Source: Tannerella sp. (lineage in GTDB: Bacteria; Bacteroidota; Bacteroidia; Bacteroidales; Tannerellaceae). From it: a stretch of DNA of 6,915 nucleotides. Shown here piece after piece: positions 1 through 6,574 of the stretch. A program made the position numbers and the translations under genes. Under the pieces are notes generated by a model. That model worked only from the letters and a program-made list of their open reading frames with translations, searched no databases and was not told the DNA's origin. Within the stretch, counting starts at the first letter, position 1. Each line of letters opens with the position of its first letter. The stretch is from positions 1 through 6,915 of the forward strand of contig JAISYY010000176.1 in NCBI GenBank assembly GCA_031269635.1. Reading direction: 5' to 3'.

Positions 1-95
1 TGTATGCTGATGAGGCGTATGATATTACCGGGGAAGTGATTGAATATCTGAACAGGCAGTATGCCTCGTCTCCTTCGGCAAAGACGGACGAATAA
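1..95 (+). CDS. C-terminal fragment of OmpH/Skp-like periplasmic chaperone (partial)
   Basis: Only the last 30 codons are present; the gene enters from the left edge and its frame starts at base 3, with a TAA stop at 93-95. The visible residues include YADEAYDITGEVIEYLN, followed by a polar Ser/Lys/Asp tail. The pattern 'hydrophobic-Tyr, short spacer, DIT-x-x-VI-x-x-LN' is what I know from the C-terminus of Bacteroidetes OmpH/Skp family proteins, small periplasmic holdases that escort unfolded outer-membrane proteins to the assembly machinery. The signal peptide and coiled-coil arms that would confirm the family lie outside the window, so the call rests on one short motif. A strong terminator follows 25 nt after the stop, so this is the last gene of its transcript. 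Confidence 0.6.
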   Translation, partial: YADEAYDITGEVIEYLNRQYASSPSAKTDE

Positions 96-117
96 GCGGG
101 ATGTTCGATAGGGAATG

Positions 118-158
118 AAAGCCGGAACTCTGCTTGTATGGAGAGTTCCGGCTTTTTT
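118..158 (+). terminator. Rho-independent terminator after the OmpH-like gene
   Basis: A perfect 12-bp inverted repeat (AGCCGGAACTCT at 120-131, AGAGTTCCGGCT at 142-153) encloses a 10-nt loop. It is followed directly by a run of T (153-158), and two further A-T pairs can extend the stem at its base. On the minus strand the hairpin is not followed by a T run, so it should stop only rightward transcription from the OmpH-like gene. Confidence 0.93.
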
Positions 159-212
159 AGTGTGCAGGCGTATATAAGGTCAGAATTTCTATTATGTTTT
201 TTTATGAAAAAA

Positions 213-242
213 TTTGCGGGTTAATTTTTTTCTGTATATTTG
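213..242 (+). promoter_or_regulatory. Bacteroidetes-type promoter-like element pointing into the spacer
   Basis: TTTG at 213-216 and TATATTTG at 235-242 are separated by 18 nt. They match the Bacteroidetes -33 (TTTG) and -7 (TAnnTTTG) elements, with spacing slightly short of the usual 19-21. It would start a rightward transcript near 249, running into an AT-rich spacer and then antisense to the 3' end of the flippase gene. No established gene lies downstream on this strand. The surrounding DNA is very AT-rich, so a chance match is possible. Confidence 0.4.
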
Positions 243-272
243 CCGCGTGATTTAACAACAAAAAATGTTTTA

Positions 273-320
273 ATGTTTAATTGGCTAAATCTTTTTTTGA
301 GGTGCTATCAGGAAAAATAA
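273..320 (+). CDS. Possible 15-codon small ORF (speculative)
   Basis: An ATG at 273 opens a 15-codon frame (MFNWLNLFLRCYQEK) ending at TAA 318-320. It lies about 24 nt downstream of the start predicted from the promoter-like element at 213-242 and is preceded by an A-rich stretch, which is how Bacteroidetes genes without a Shine-Dalgarno site often begin. The peptide is hydrophobic in its first half and polar at the end. I recognise no family. A frame of this length is expected by chance, so this is kept only because of its placement behind a promoter-like site in a spacer with no other explanation. Confidence 0.12.
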   Translation: MFNWLNLFLRCYQEK

Positions 321-371
321 CCGGCCACACGGAAGAGGAAGAAGTCTTTGTCCCTGAGTCCGTAGTTAGCT

Positions 372-1652
372 TCATTGAATTTTATTCCTGATTTTTTTGC
401 GTAATCCGGTTAAATCTTTTCGGGAAGGAAGAAGTTCTTTTGCGGAAGCGCCGGTCTGTTTCATAAAGACGGCGAGTGAGAAAAACAACATTCCCGTATA
501 GGCAATGCTTGATGTAAGCGCCGCCCCGAAAACGCCGTATTGAGGGATCAGTATCAATCCGGCAATGAGCAAAATAACAAATCCGAAAACCGAACAGAAG
601 GTGCTGTACCTGATATTTCCGCTTCCGATGAAATAATGACTTAAAATACGATTGCTTCCCAACGCGACGATGCCGAATGACAGACCCGAAATAACCTTAC
701 GTATCCCGGCGAACTCCGCATTGAGGAGATATTCGGTATAAACCCATTCCGGCACGCAGAGGATTAGTCCCATCACGATTATAAGGATGCAATATGTAAG
801 TTTGAACAGTTGCAGGGTCACACGTTTCTGTTCTTCGCGGACGGTCGTTTTCGAAACGCTGTTGTATTCTATAAAACTGACGCTATTGCTTATATGCCAT
901 ACGCTTTCCGATATCTTTACGCCGGAATCGAGCAAACCGACGTTCCCGTATCCTCCGGCGCTCTTAACGAGAAAATAGTTAAGACGCATGGCAAGACCTT
1001 CGGCAAGGTTATCCATCCCGCTCCATATACCGTAAATAAACATCTCTTTCAGGACTTTCCACGACGATACACCGGCCGGAGGGATGTTTTTCCGTTTCGA
1101 CAAATGGGGAATTATCAGCACAAAACTGTATATGCATGCCGTGAGACAGGCCAGGAACAGTCCCGCAAGATAACCGGCGACAGTCCTGTAACCGGCAATA
1201 AAATAAATACCGAGCAAAACGGCAAACATAAATACGCCTTGCAGGATGAATACCAGGTTGAATCCTTTCACATGGTCCCGGCCGAGCAGCATTAACGAAT
1301 TTGCCGTTGTGAGCGACATCAGTACGGCCAGGGCAAATATGGCCGGTTCATAGTGTTCCGGCAACATGCCGCAAACGTACATCACGCCGCAGGCAACGGC
1401 CGAACCTGCAAAAGCCCATCCGCAGGCCGGATAAAAGACATACCGCAGATTATACCTGTTCATGAAATAAACAATCGTATTGCCGCAAAGGATGCTGTTG
1501 AAAATAACGGCAAAATTGGCCGAAGCATAAATGAGGCCGACCATACCCATCCCTTCGCGCCCCAATACCTTACTGTTGACAAATATCAGCAGCAAATTCA
1601 GCAAAGCCACAAGATAGCGCGCACCGATTGTATTTATAATATTCCTGAACAT
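372..1652 (-). CDS. Wzx/MATE-like polysaccharide flippase family membrane protein
   Basis: This 426-residue protein is almost entirely hydrophobic, with about 12 predicted membrane segments at roughly residues 12-27, 36-58, 72-95, 103-120, 133-153, 158-182, 205-226, 236-260, 283-303, 318-338, 352-370 and 374-397, ending in a basic cytoplasmic tail. The N-terminus (short positive start, then a helix, then the KVLGREGMG turn) and the 12-helix layout in two halves fit the MOP superfamily, specifically the polysaccharide-transport/Wzx and MurJ-like branch, whose members flip lipid-linked sugars across the inner membrane. It is the last gene of a probable ribF-deacylase-flippase operon, 35 nt after the deacylase stop. 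No glycosyltransferase genes are nearby, so its cargo cannot be inferred. The ATG at 1652 is preferred because upstream ATGs in the spacer are out of frame. No convincing terminator follows. Confidence 0.8.
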   Translation of the reverse strand: MFRNIINTIGARYLVALLNLLLIFVNSKVLGREGMGMVGLIYASANFAVIFNSILCGNTIVYFMNRYNLRYVFYPACGWAFAGSAVACGVMYVCGMLPEHYEPAIFALAVLMSLTTANSLMLLGRDHVKGFNLVFILQGVFMFAVLLGIYFIAGYRTVAGYLAGLFLACLTACIYSFVLIIPHLSKRKNIPPAGVSSWKVLKEMFIYGIWSGMDNLAEGLAMRLNYFLVKSAGGYGNVGLLDSGVKISESVWHISNSVSFIEYNSVSKTTVREEQKRVTLQLFKLTYCILIIVMGLILCVPEWVYTEYLLNAEFAGIRKVISGLSFGIVALGSNRILSHYFIGSGNIRYSTFCSVFGFVILLIAGLILIPQYGVFGAALTSSIAYTGMLFFSLAVFMKQTGASAKELLPSRKDLTGLRKKIRNKIQ

Positions 1653-1687
1653 CCGAAACTCATTATTTCTTCCATGAAACGAAAATA

Positions 1688-2749
1688 TTATTTACGAATA
1701 TCCAGGCCGTCCAGCAACATAACGTACGTATCTATCGCTTCCCGTATCTCGGACGGGCGGATATATTCGTCTGCGCCGTGCGAACGGGCTGAATCGCCGG
1801 GGCCGATCTTGACCGACGCAAACGGCATCAGCGCCTGGTCGCTCAGGGTGGGCGAACCGAAGGGGTGTTTGCCCATCATAACGGCACGCCTGACAAACGG
1901 ATGGTTTACGTCCGTACGGGACGAATTGAGGCGCGTACTGCGGGGCGTCACTTCGCAACGGACATGCGCCCGGATCTGCCGCAACAGCTCGTCGTTGGAG
2001 TAAAACTCATTGCTGCGTATATCTACGACAAACGTACAGCGGTCGGGTATGACATTATGCTGTGTCCCGGCCTGTATCTGCGTCACACTCATCTTCACCG
2101 GGCCGGACAAATCGCTCTCGTCGGGGAAGCGGAAGCGGTTGAACCATTCGATATCTCCGATTGCAAGCGATATTGCATTAACGCCTTCATTGCGTGCCGC
2201 ATGACCGGCTTTCCCCGTGACCGTGCAATCAAGCACCATAAGCCCTTTTTCTGCAACAGCCGGTTGCATGCCGGTCGGTTCGCCGACAACGGCAAACGAG
2301 ATGCCGGGAAGCAACGGCAATACGCTCTCTACTCCGTTTTTACCCGAAACTTCTTCTTCTGCCGATGCTAAAAATATCAGGTTGTAGGGTTGCTCCCTTT
2401 GCGACAGGATCGTAAAGGCCGCGTAGAGGGCGGCAACGGAGGCTCCGGCGTCGTTACTTCCCAGTCCGTACAGGATGTCGCCTTCCGGTTCGTCCGGCGT
2501 GAAAGCGTCCTTCGTCCAGCCACTCACCGGGCGCACCGTATCTATATGCGAATTAAGCAGCAATACGGGTTTTGACGCATCATGCCCGTCTGCCGAAATC
2601 CACAGGTTATGCCCGTGACGGTTAACGCAATGGCCCGCACCGGTCCAGCGTGCCTGCAAAAAGTCCGCAACCTGTTTTTCCTCACGGCTGAAGGAGGGAA
2701 TCGAAATCATCCCTTTCAGCAAATCTATTGCATCATAAAATTGTTCCAT
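1688..2749 (-). CDS. argE: M20 family metallo-deacylase, probable N-acyl-citrulline/ornithine deacylase (ArgE-like)
   Basis: A 353-residue M20/ArgE-DapE-type cytoplasmic zinc hydrolase, full length for the Bacteroidetes ArgE branch. The dinuclear metal site is complete: His68 and Asp70 in NSHIDTV, bridging Asp100 in GLGSNDAGAS, the catalytic Glu pair 131-132 in ASAEEEVSG, Glu157 in VGEPTG and His324 in SARSHGADEY. The small lid/dimer domain spans about 165-275 and contains GHAARNEGVNA (His183). The phrases STRLNSS and FGSPTLSDQ are ones I associate with Bacteroidetes proteins annotated as acetylornithine deacetylase. In Bacteroides fragilis the arginine route uses N-succinyl intermediates and removes the acyl group after carbamoylation, so the likely substrate is an N-acyl-citrulline rather than N-acetylornithine; that is inference. 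No other arg genes are in the window. It starts 10 nt after the ribF stop, in the same operon. Confidence 0.88.
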   Translation of the reverse strand: MEQFYDAIDLLKGMISIPSFSREEKQVADFLQARWTGAGHCVNRHGHNLWISADGHDASKPVLLLNSHIDTVRPVSGWTKDAFTPDEPEGDILYGLGSNDAGASVAALYAAFTILSQREQPYNLIFLASAEEEVSGKNGVESVLPLLPGISFAVVGEPTGMQPAVAEKGLMVLDCTVTGKAGHAARNEGVNAISLAIGDIEWFNRFRFPDESDLSGPVKMSVTQIQAGTQHNVIPDRCTFVVDIRSNEFYSNDELLRQIRAHVRCEVTPRSTRLNSSRTDVNHPFVRRAVMMGKHPFGSPTLSDQALMPFASVKIGPGDSARSHGADEYIRPSEIREAIDTYVMLLDGLDIRK

Positions 2750-2759
2750 CTCCCTGAAA

Positions 2760-3695
2760 TTATAACTGTTCTTCCAAAATCCTGCCTGCTTTGCTTTTAT
2801 CGGCCCGTATCTGCTTTTTCAGTTCGTCCAGCGAATCCAACTTCATGTCGTCCCTGACAAATTCAACAAATTCAACAGCAACCGGCTCATTGTATATATC
2901 TTTTGAGAAACCGAAGATATTGACTTCGATACTTACACGATCACTGTCACTGTTAACGGTCGGGCGGGAACCGATGTACAGCATCCCCTTATGCCGCTCT
3001 CCCCCGACAATCACCCATACAGCATAGGAACCGGCCGGCGGAACGATCTTACACTTCTCGTCGACCGCTATATTCGCCGTCGGGAAACCGATGGAGCGCC
3101 CCAGCCTGCAGCCCTTCACCACACGGCCGCTCAGCCGGTAAAAATAACCCAGCGCCCGCGCTGCCCCGGCCACATCGCCCTTTTGCAGTAGCCGGCGTAC
3201 ACCGGAAGAGCTGAACGTCGTCCCTCCCGCGCTGCACGCCTCCGCGCCGACAACTTCCATTCCGCATGCGCGGCCGTATGCTGCATACTGCTCAAACCCG
3301 TCGGAACGCAAATGACCGAAACGATGGTCATAACCAATGAGTAACGTCCTGACGCGCCATTGTCCCGAAAGAACATCCGTGATAAACGCCCGTGCCGGCA
3401 AGGCGGCGAGCGACGGCGTGAAATCCATCACGACGGCATAATCAATCCCGGTCGCCGACAGCAGTTCCAGTTTCTCGTCGAACGAAGTAAGCAATTCCGG
3501 CCGGAAATCCGCCTGCAGGACAACGCGCGGATGCACCGGAAAGGTTATGATCGCCGCCGGAAGATTGCGTTCCTCTGCGATACGCCGCATCTCCCCAATC
3601 AAAAACCGGTGTCCGGGATGGACGCCGTCAAAAAAGCCGACGGTAGCCACCACCGCTTCCTCTTTCCATTTATTTATATCATCAATTACCTTCAT
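2760..3695 (-). CDS. ribF: Bifunctional riboflavin kinase / FAD synthetase
   Basis: RibF phosphorylates riboflavin to FMN and adenylates FMN to FAD in the cytoplasm. Counting from the chosen start (311 residues, normal for the family), the N-terminal nucleotidyltransferase half shows GFFDGVHPGH at 20-29, TFPVHPR at 51-57, GYDHRFG at 121-127 and the SSSGVR element at 162-167. The C-terminal kinase half shows GRSIGFPTAN at 199-208, the probable catalytic Glu257 in SIEVNIFGF, and the FVRDDMKLDSLDELKKQI tail typical of the kinase domain. An in-frame ATG 39 nt upstream (3734) was rejected because it lies inside the predicted -7 promoter box, whereas MKVI at 3695 matches the usual start of Bacteroidetes RibF. 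It is the first gene of a three-gene operon, followed after 10 nt by the M20 deacylase. Confidence 0.95.
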   Translation of the reverse strand: MKVIDDINKWKEEAVVATVGFFDGVHPGHRFLIGEMRRIAEERNLPAAIITFPVHPRVVLQADFRPELLTSFDEKLELLSATGIDYAVVMDFTPSLAALPARAFITDVLSGQWRVRTLLIGYDHRFGHLRSDGFEQYAAYGRACGMEVVGAEACSAGGTTFSSSGVRRLLQKGDVAGAARALGYFYRLSGRVVKGCRLGRSIGFPTANIAVDEKCKIVPPAGSYAVWVIVGGERHKGMLYIGSRPTVNSDSDRVSIEVNIFGFSKDIYNEPVAVEFVEFVRDDMKLDSLDELKKQIRADKSKAGRILEEQL

Positions 3696-3731
3696 CCGGA
3701 TTTTTTTATATAAAAAAACGATTTCGGGGAG

Positions 3732-3762
3732 CAAACGTACATGAAAAATTTAAGTTTTCCAA
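3732..3762 (-). promoter_or_regulatory. Promoter of the ribF operon
   Basis: Read on the minus strand, TTG (3762-3760) is followed after 20 nt by TACGTTTG (3739-3732), a perfect match to the Bacteroidetes -7 element TAnnTTTG with correct spacing. Transcription should begin around 3725, leaving a leader of about 30 nt before the ribF ATG at 3695. This settles the start of ribF, since the upstream in-frame ATG at 3734 would not be transcribed from it. Confidence 0.7.
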
Positions 3763-3860
3763 GTACATATAAATAAATGCCGTGCAAACGGGAAATTAAG
3801 CGCTCTGTCTAAAGCGGCGCAATCCGGCGGAAACGGTCGCCGGCTGGAGGTCGCAAATGA

Positions 3861-4454
3861 TCAGAACGTATATCCGACGCGAAAATGCAGGTTATACACA
3901 ACCTTATCCCACTGCTCCCTGTCACCCTCATTGTCAAAGACCTGCCGGTAGCCGACGCCTGCGCTGGCTTCGAGACAGAAATGCGTGCCGTAATGCCGCC
4001 GTATTCCCCACATGGGCACGATACTCAAACGAGTTACCGGGTAGGAATATCTGTCGCTGACAGTCAGCCATTCGGGAGAGAAGGAGGTGCGAAGCGAGAG
4101 GTAATTGCCCGAATTGTGTATCGTGCGTTTGGCTTTGGCCCGGCGTCCGGCCAGGTTGTAATACCATCGGGGTTCGACGGTCAGCTCCGGCGCAAAACGA
4201 TATTGGACGTAGCTGCCGAAAAAACCGGAATAAAAGTACGAAAAATCGGACGTAAACCCCACCTCGCTGCGTAGCGCCACGGCGTCGGCCAATCGGAATT
4301 CGTTATATCCCCAGCCGCTAAGTATATCAACCTGAAATCCCCATACGGACTTTTCCACCCGTGCCTCCTGTGCATATCCCATCAAGCAGACCGGTACGGC
4401 TGCCGCTATCATCCAAACGCTTCTCTTTAGTTTTATAATACTTGGTTGTTTCAT
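3861..4454 (-). CDS. Secreted outer-membrane beta-barrel protein of unknown function
   Basis: A 197-residue protein with a clear signal peptide: a positively charged start (residues 1-11), a hydrophobic core at about 13-27, and a likely signal peptidase I site after Ala28 (MGYA-Q). The remainder alternates hydrophobic and polar residues and is rich in Tyr, Trp, Phe and Gly. It ends in RVGYTF, the aromatic C-terminus recognised by the outer-membrane assembly machinery, so about eight short strands are plausible. The middle part (YYNLAGRRAKAKRT, HNSGNYLSLRTSF, PMWGIRRHYG) resembles hypothetical barrel proteins I associate with Bacteroidetes, but I know no assigned function. It is transcribed on its own, divergently from the asparagine-synthase-like gene and separated from ribF by 165 nt containing ribF's own promoter. 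It may be structural or a small channel; no ligand can be named. Confidence 0.75.
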   Translation of the reverse strand: MKQPSIIKLKRSVWMIAAAVPVCLMGYAQEARVEKSVWGFQVDILSGWGYNEFRLADAVALRSEVGFTSDFSYFYSGFFGSYVQYRFAPELTVEPRWYYNLAGRRAKAKRTIHNSGNYLSLRTSFSPEWLTVSDRYSYPVTRLSIVPMWGIRRHYGTHFCLEASAGVGYRQVFDNEGDREQWDKVVYNLHFRVGYTF

Positions 4455-4478
4455 ATATTAAGTTTTCTTTTAGCGCGG

Positions 4479-4486
4479 CAAAGATA
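4479..4486 (-). promoter_or_regulatory. -7 promoter element for the beta-barrel gene
   Basis: On the minus strand TATCTTTG (4486-4479) fits the TAnnTTTG consensus exactly and lies 24 nt upstream of the ATG at 4454, implying a very short leader. I see no good TTTG or TTG at the -33 distance; the nearest candidate (TTTC at 4514-4511) is spaced too far, so the site may be weak or activator-dependent. Confidence 0.5.
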
Positions 4487-4547
4487 TAACATTTGGAACG
4501 ACTTGTATACGAAACCGTGTGAATGGAACATTTTTTTTGAGCGTAAT

Positions 4548-4579
4548 TTTGGACATTTAAATATTTATTCCCATCTTTG
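4548..4579 (+). promoter_or_regulatory. Promoter of the asparagine-synthase-like gene
   Basis: TTTG at 4548-4551 and CATCTTTG at 4572-4579 are separated by 20 nt. The -33 box is perfect and the -7 box has one mismatch (C for the first T). The start should fall near 4586, giving a leader of about 60 nt before the ATG at 4649. A TTG codon at 4577 that opens a longer frame is part of this -7 box, which argues against it as the translation start. The leader has no Shine-Dalgarno sequence and is A/T-rich just before the ATG. Confidence 0.55.
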
Positions 4580-4648
4580 CGTCGTCAATCAATAACAGCA
4601 TCCGTCTTTTCTCAACAGCCAAAACCAAACGTATTTATACTATTTTAT

Positions 4649-6550
4649 ATGAACGGATTATTAAGTATTTATAAGAAGAAAGACGAATCATCGGCAACGC
4701 TCTCGGCAACGCTGCATAACGGCTTGAAATCACTCTCCCACCGGGGAGGCGCAGCCCATTCGTCATTTATAGCAGACAGCCGGATGCACCCCGCCACCGT
4801 AGAGGATGACGCCCCGGCTCGCCTTGCAATGGGTTCCTGTTCAAGCCGGGACGACGCCTCACACATTGCCCGCAACGGGGACGATATCCTTTTTTTTGAA
4901 GGAAGACTGATCAACAAGGCAGACCTCTGCAAGCAGCTATCCGTCGCTTCCGGCGACATAAGCGACGCCGGAGTCGTCATGCGCCTGCTTGAAGCGGAAG
5001 GCGCGGCCTGTTTCAAACAGCTTAAAGGATTCTGGTCGCTTATGTACCTCGACGCTGCGAACAAAACGCTGTACGGCGCCCGCGACCATTTCGGCTGCCG
5101 GACGCTGTATTTCTGCAACAGCGGCAGACAGTTTGCACTGGCATCCGAAAGCCGTACGCTGTATACGCTTTTCGACGATGTTCGCAGTATCAACCGGTAT
5201 ACCGTCATGGATTTCTTGCTTTGGGGTAACATCGGCAAGCTGGATCAGTATTTCTATAACGACATACATTCCCTTGAGCCGTCGCATTTTGTCAAATACG
5301 AAATCGCAACCGGCAAACTCACCGTTGAACGGTATTATACGTTGCCTTACAACCATAGCAGGGAGCCGTACGACCCCCTGCCGGAAAAACAGTATTCAGA
5401 CCGGTTAGGTAGTTTGCTGACTGAATCCGTCAGTAAAAACATCCAGTTGTTTGACGGCGCTTTAGCGGTCGGCGTCAGCGGCGGCATGGACAGTTCCTCG
5501 CTTATCTGCGCGGCAAAAAAGGTTGACCCGCAACGGACGCTTGTGGCTTATACCACGACCGACAGTTACGACGGCGGCGAAGCTTACTGGGCTGAAAAAG
5601 TGGTACGCCATACGGGGGTCGAGTGGATAAAAGTGTTATGTACGCCGGATGACATACTGGAAAAATTGTATGACACAAACTGCGTCCACAACATCCCGGT
5701 TTACAATGCAAGTTCTTTCGCCCAATACCGCATGATGGAAGAGATAAAAAAACAGGGACAGGCCGTTTTTATCGACGGGCAGGGCGGTGATGAAATGTTC
5801 GGCGGCTATCCCGACTATTTCCCGCTGTTGCTGCAGTCATTGCGCAAAAACGGGGAATGGGGAAACTGGTGGCGCGAATTGTCGCAAGTCGGAAATACAA
5901 GCATGACGGTGAAGGATATGTTCATGCGCTCCCTGAAACTGTGGGCGAAAGCGCATTACTACAATCCGCAGAAGCTGGCGCAAAAGAAACGGAAATTCCT
6001 GTACGAAGCGCTGATGCCTCACGAGAGAGACCGGTATTTCAACCTGCCGTCGCCGATACCTGCCGTAAAAAAAGAAATCCTGAACGATGCACTTTTTGAA
6101 AGTTATACGCTGTTTCTGGGAAACATACTGCGCTGGGGCGAACATTCGGCCGCAGCGCACGGCATCGAATGTGTTATGCCCCTGTCGGACAATCCCGATC
6201 TGACGGAGTACGTTTTTTCCATTCCTTCAAAATATAAAATACATAACGGCTGGAACAAATACCTCCATCGAAAGTCTATGATCGGAACCGTACCGGATGA
6301 GATATGCCTGCGAAAACAAAAAAAGGGCTTCTACATCCCCGAACAAAACTGGCTCAACGAAACAGGTGATGCAATGCTGGCGGACATACAAAAAATGGAT
6401 GATCCCGAAAACTGCATCAACAAATCTTATCTCACAGGAAACTGGAACAGACTGTATACGCCCGCGAATCTTCTGTTCCAGCAGTTTGCGTTCCGCTGTT
6501 ACAGTTATCTGCTCTGGCGGGAAGGTCTTTCAAAATTATCCGTTAAGTGA
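4649..6550 (+). CDS. Asparagine-synthase-like amide ligase lacking the glutaminase cysteine
   Basis: The 633-residue length matches long AsnB-type proteins. The N-terminal half (about 1-200) has the Ntn-glutaminase fold signature: an M-x-G-L-L-S-I-Y start, HRG at 31-33 and RDHFGCRTLY at 145-154. However, the catalytic Cys2 is Asn, and the glutamine-binding NGEIYN motif appears as EGRLIN (84-89). The C-terminal ATP-pyrophosphatase half has its main motifs: the pyrophosphate loop SGGMDSSS at 277-284, DGQGGDEMFGGY at 376-387, and the helical part with LRWGEHSAAAHGIE (494-507), Lys537 and RKQKKGFYIPEQNW (555-568). AsnB activates aspartate as an acyl-AMP and amidates it. This protein should still adenylate a carboxylate but cannot draw ammonia from glutamine in the usual way. 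The ATG at 4649 aligns with the family N-terminus; a longer TTG-started version is unlikely. It is monocistronic and convergent with the EamA pseudogene 24 nt beyond. Alternatives are an ammonia-dependent asparagine synthetase or a beta-lactam-synthetase/lasso-cyclase-like enzyme; the substrate is unknown. Confidence 0.85.
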   Translation: MNGLLSIYKKKDESSATLSATLHNGLKSLSHRGGAAHSSFIADSRMHPATVEDDAPARLAMGSCSSRDDASHIARNGDDILFFEGRLINKADLCKQLSVASGDISDAGVVMRLLEAEGAACFKQLKGFWSLMYLDAANKTLYGARDHFGCRTLYFCNSGRQFALASESRTLYTLFDDVRSINRYTVMDFLLWGNIGKLDQYFYNDIHSLEPSHFVKYEIATGKLTVERYYTLPYNHSREPYDPLPEKQYSDRLGSLLTESVSKNIQLFDGALAVGVSGGMDSSSLICAAKKVDPQRTLVAYTTTDSYDGGEAYWAEKVVRHTGVEWIKVLCTPDDILEKLYDTNCVHNIPVYNASSFAQYRMMEEIKKQGQAVFIDGQGGDEMFGGYPDYFPLLLQSLRKNGEWGNWWRELSQVGNTSMTVKDMFMRSLKLWAKAHYYNPQKLAQKKRKFLYEALMPHERDRYFNLPSPIPAVKKEILNDALFESYTLFLGNILRWGEHSAAAHGIECVMPLSDNPDLTEYVFSIPSKYKIHNGWNKYLHRKSMIGTVPDEICLRKQKKGFYIPEQNWLNETGDAMLADIQKMDDPENCINKSYLTGNWNRLYTPANLLFQQFAFRCYSYLLWREGLSKLSVK

Positions 6551-6574
6551 TGCAGCCCGGACAGTAAAGCTCAA

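Noticed and set aside
321..371. Terminator for the flippase operon (weak stem ACGGA/TCCGT on the minus strand)
   Set aside because: Five to six base pairs with a loop of about 24 nt and no adjacent T tract is not convincing.
810..2003. Long plus-strand open frames opposite the flippase and deacylase genes (for example 810-1295 and 1353-2003)
   Set aside because: They are antisense shadows of well-supported genes with recognisable domains; their translations show no family features and no promoter precedes them.
3696..3734. Longer ribF start at 3734
   Set aside because: The ATG overlaps the predicted -7 box of the ribF promoter, and the extra 13 residues are not part of the RibF family N-terminus.
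3824..3843. Inverted repeat CCGGCG/CGCCGG downstream of the beta-barrel gene as a terminator
   Set aside because: The stem is only 6 bp with an 8-nt loop and no T run follows on the minus strand, so it does not meet the form of an intrinsic terminator.
4577..4648. TTG-started 24-residue extension of the asparagine-synthase-like protein
   Set aside because: The TTG is part of the predicted -7 box, and the family N-terminus aligns exactly at the ATG at 4649. If the extension were real, position 2 of the domain would still be Asn.
4669..5356. Minus-strand ORFs inside the asparagine-synthase-like gene (4669-5238, 4937-5356)
   Set aside because: Both are shadows of the well-supported plus-strand gene with no domain signal of their own.
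4649..6550. Lasso-peptide biosynthesis cluster
   Set aside because: No transglutaminase-like leader protease, leader-binding protein or precursor peptide is present around the Cys-less synthetase; resemblance of one enzyme is not enough to call a cluster.
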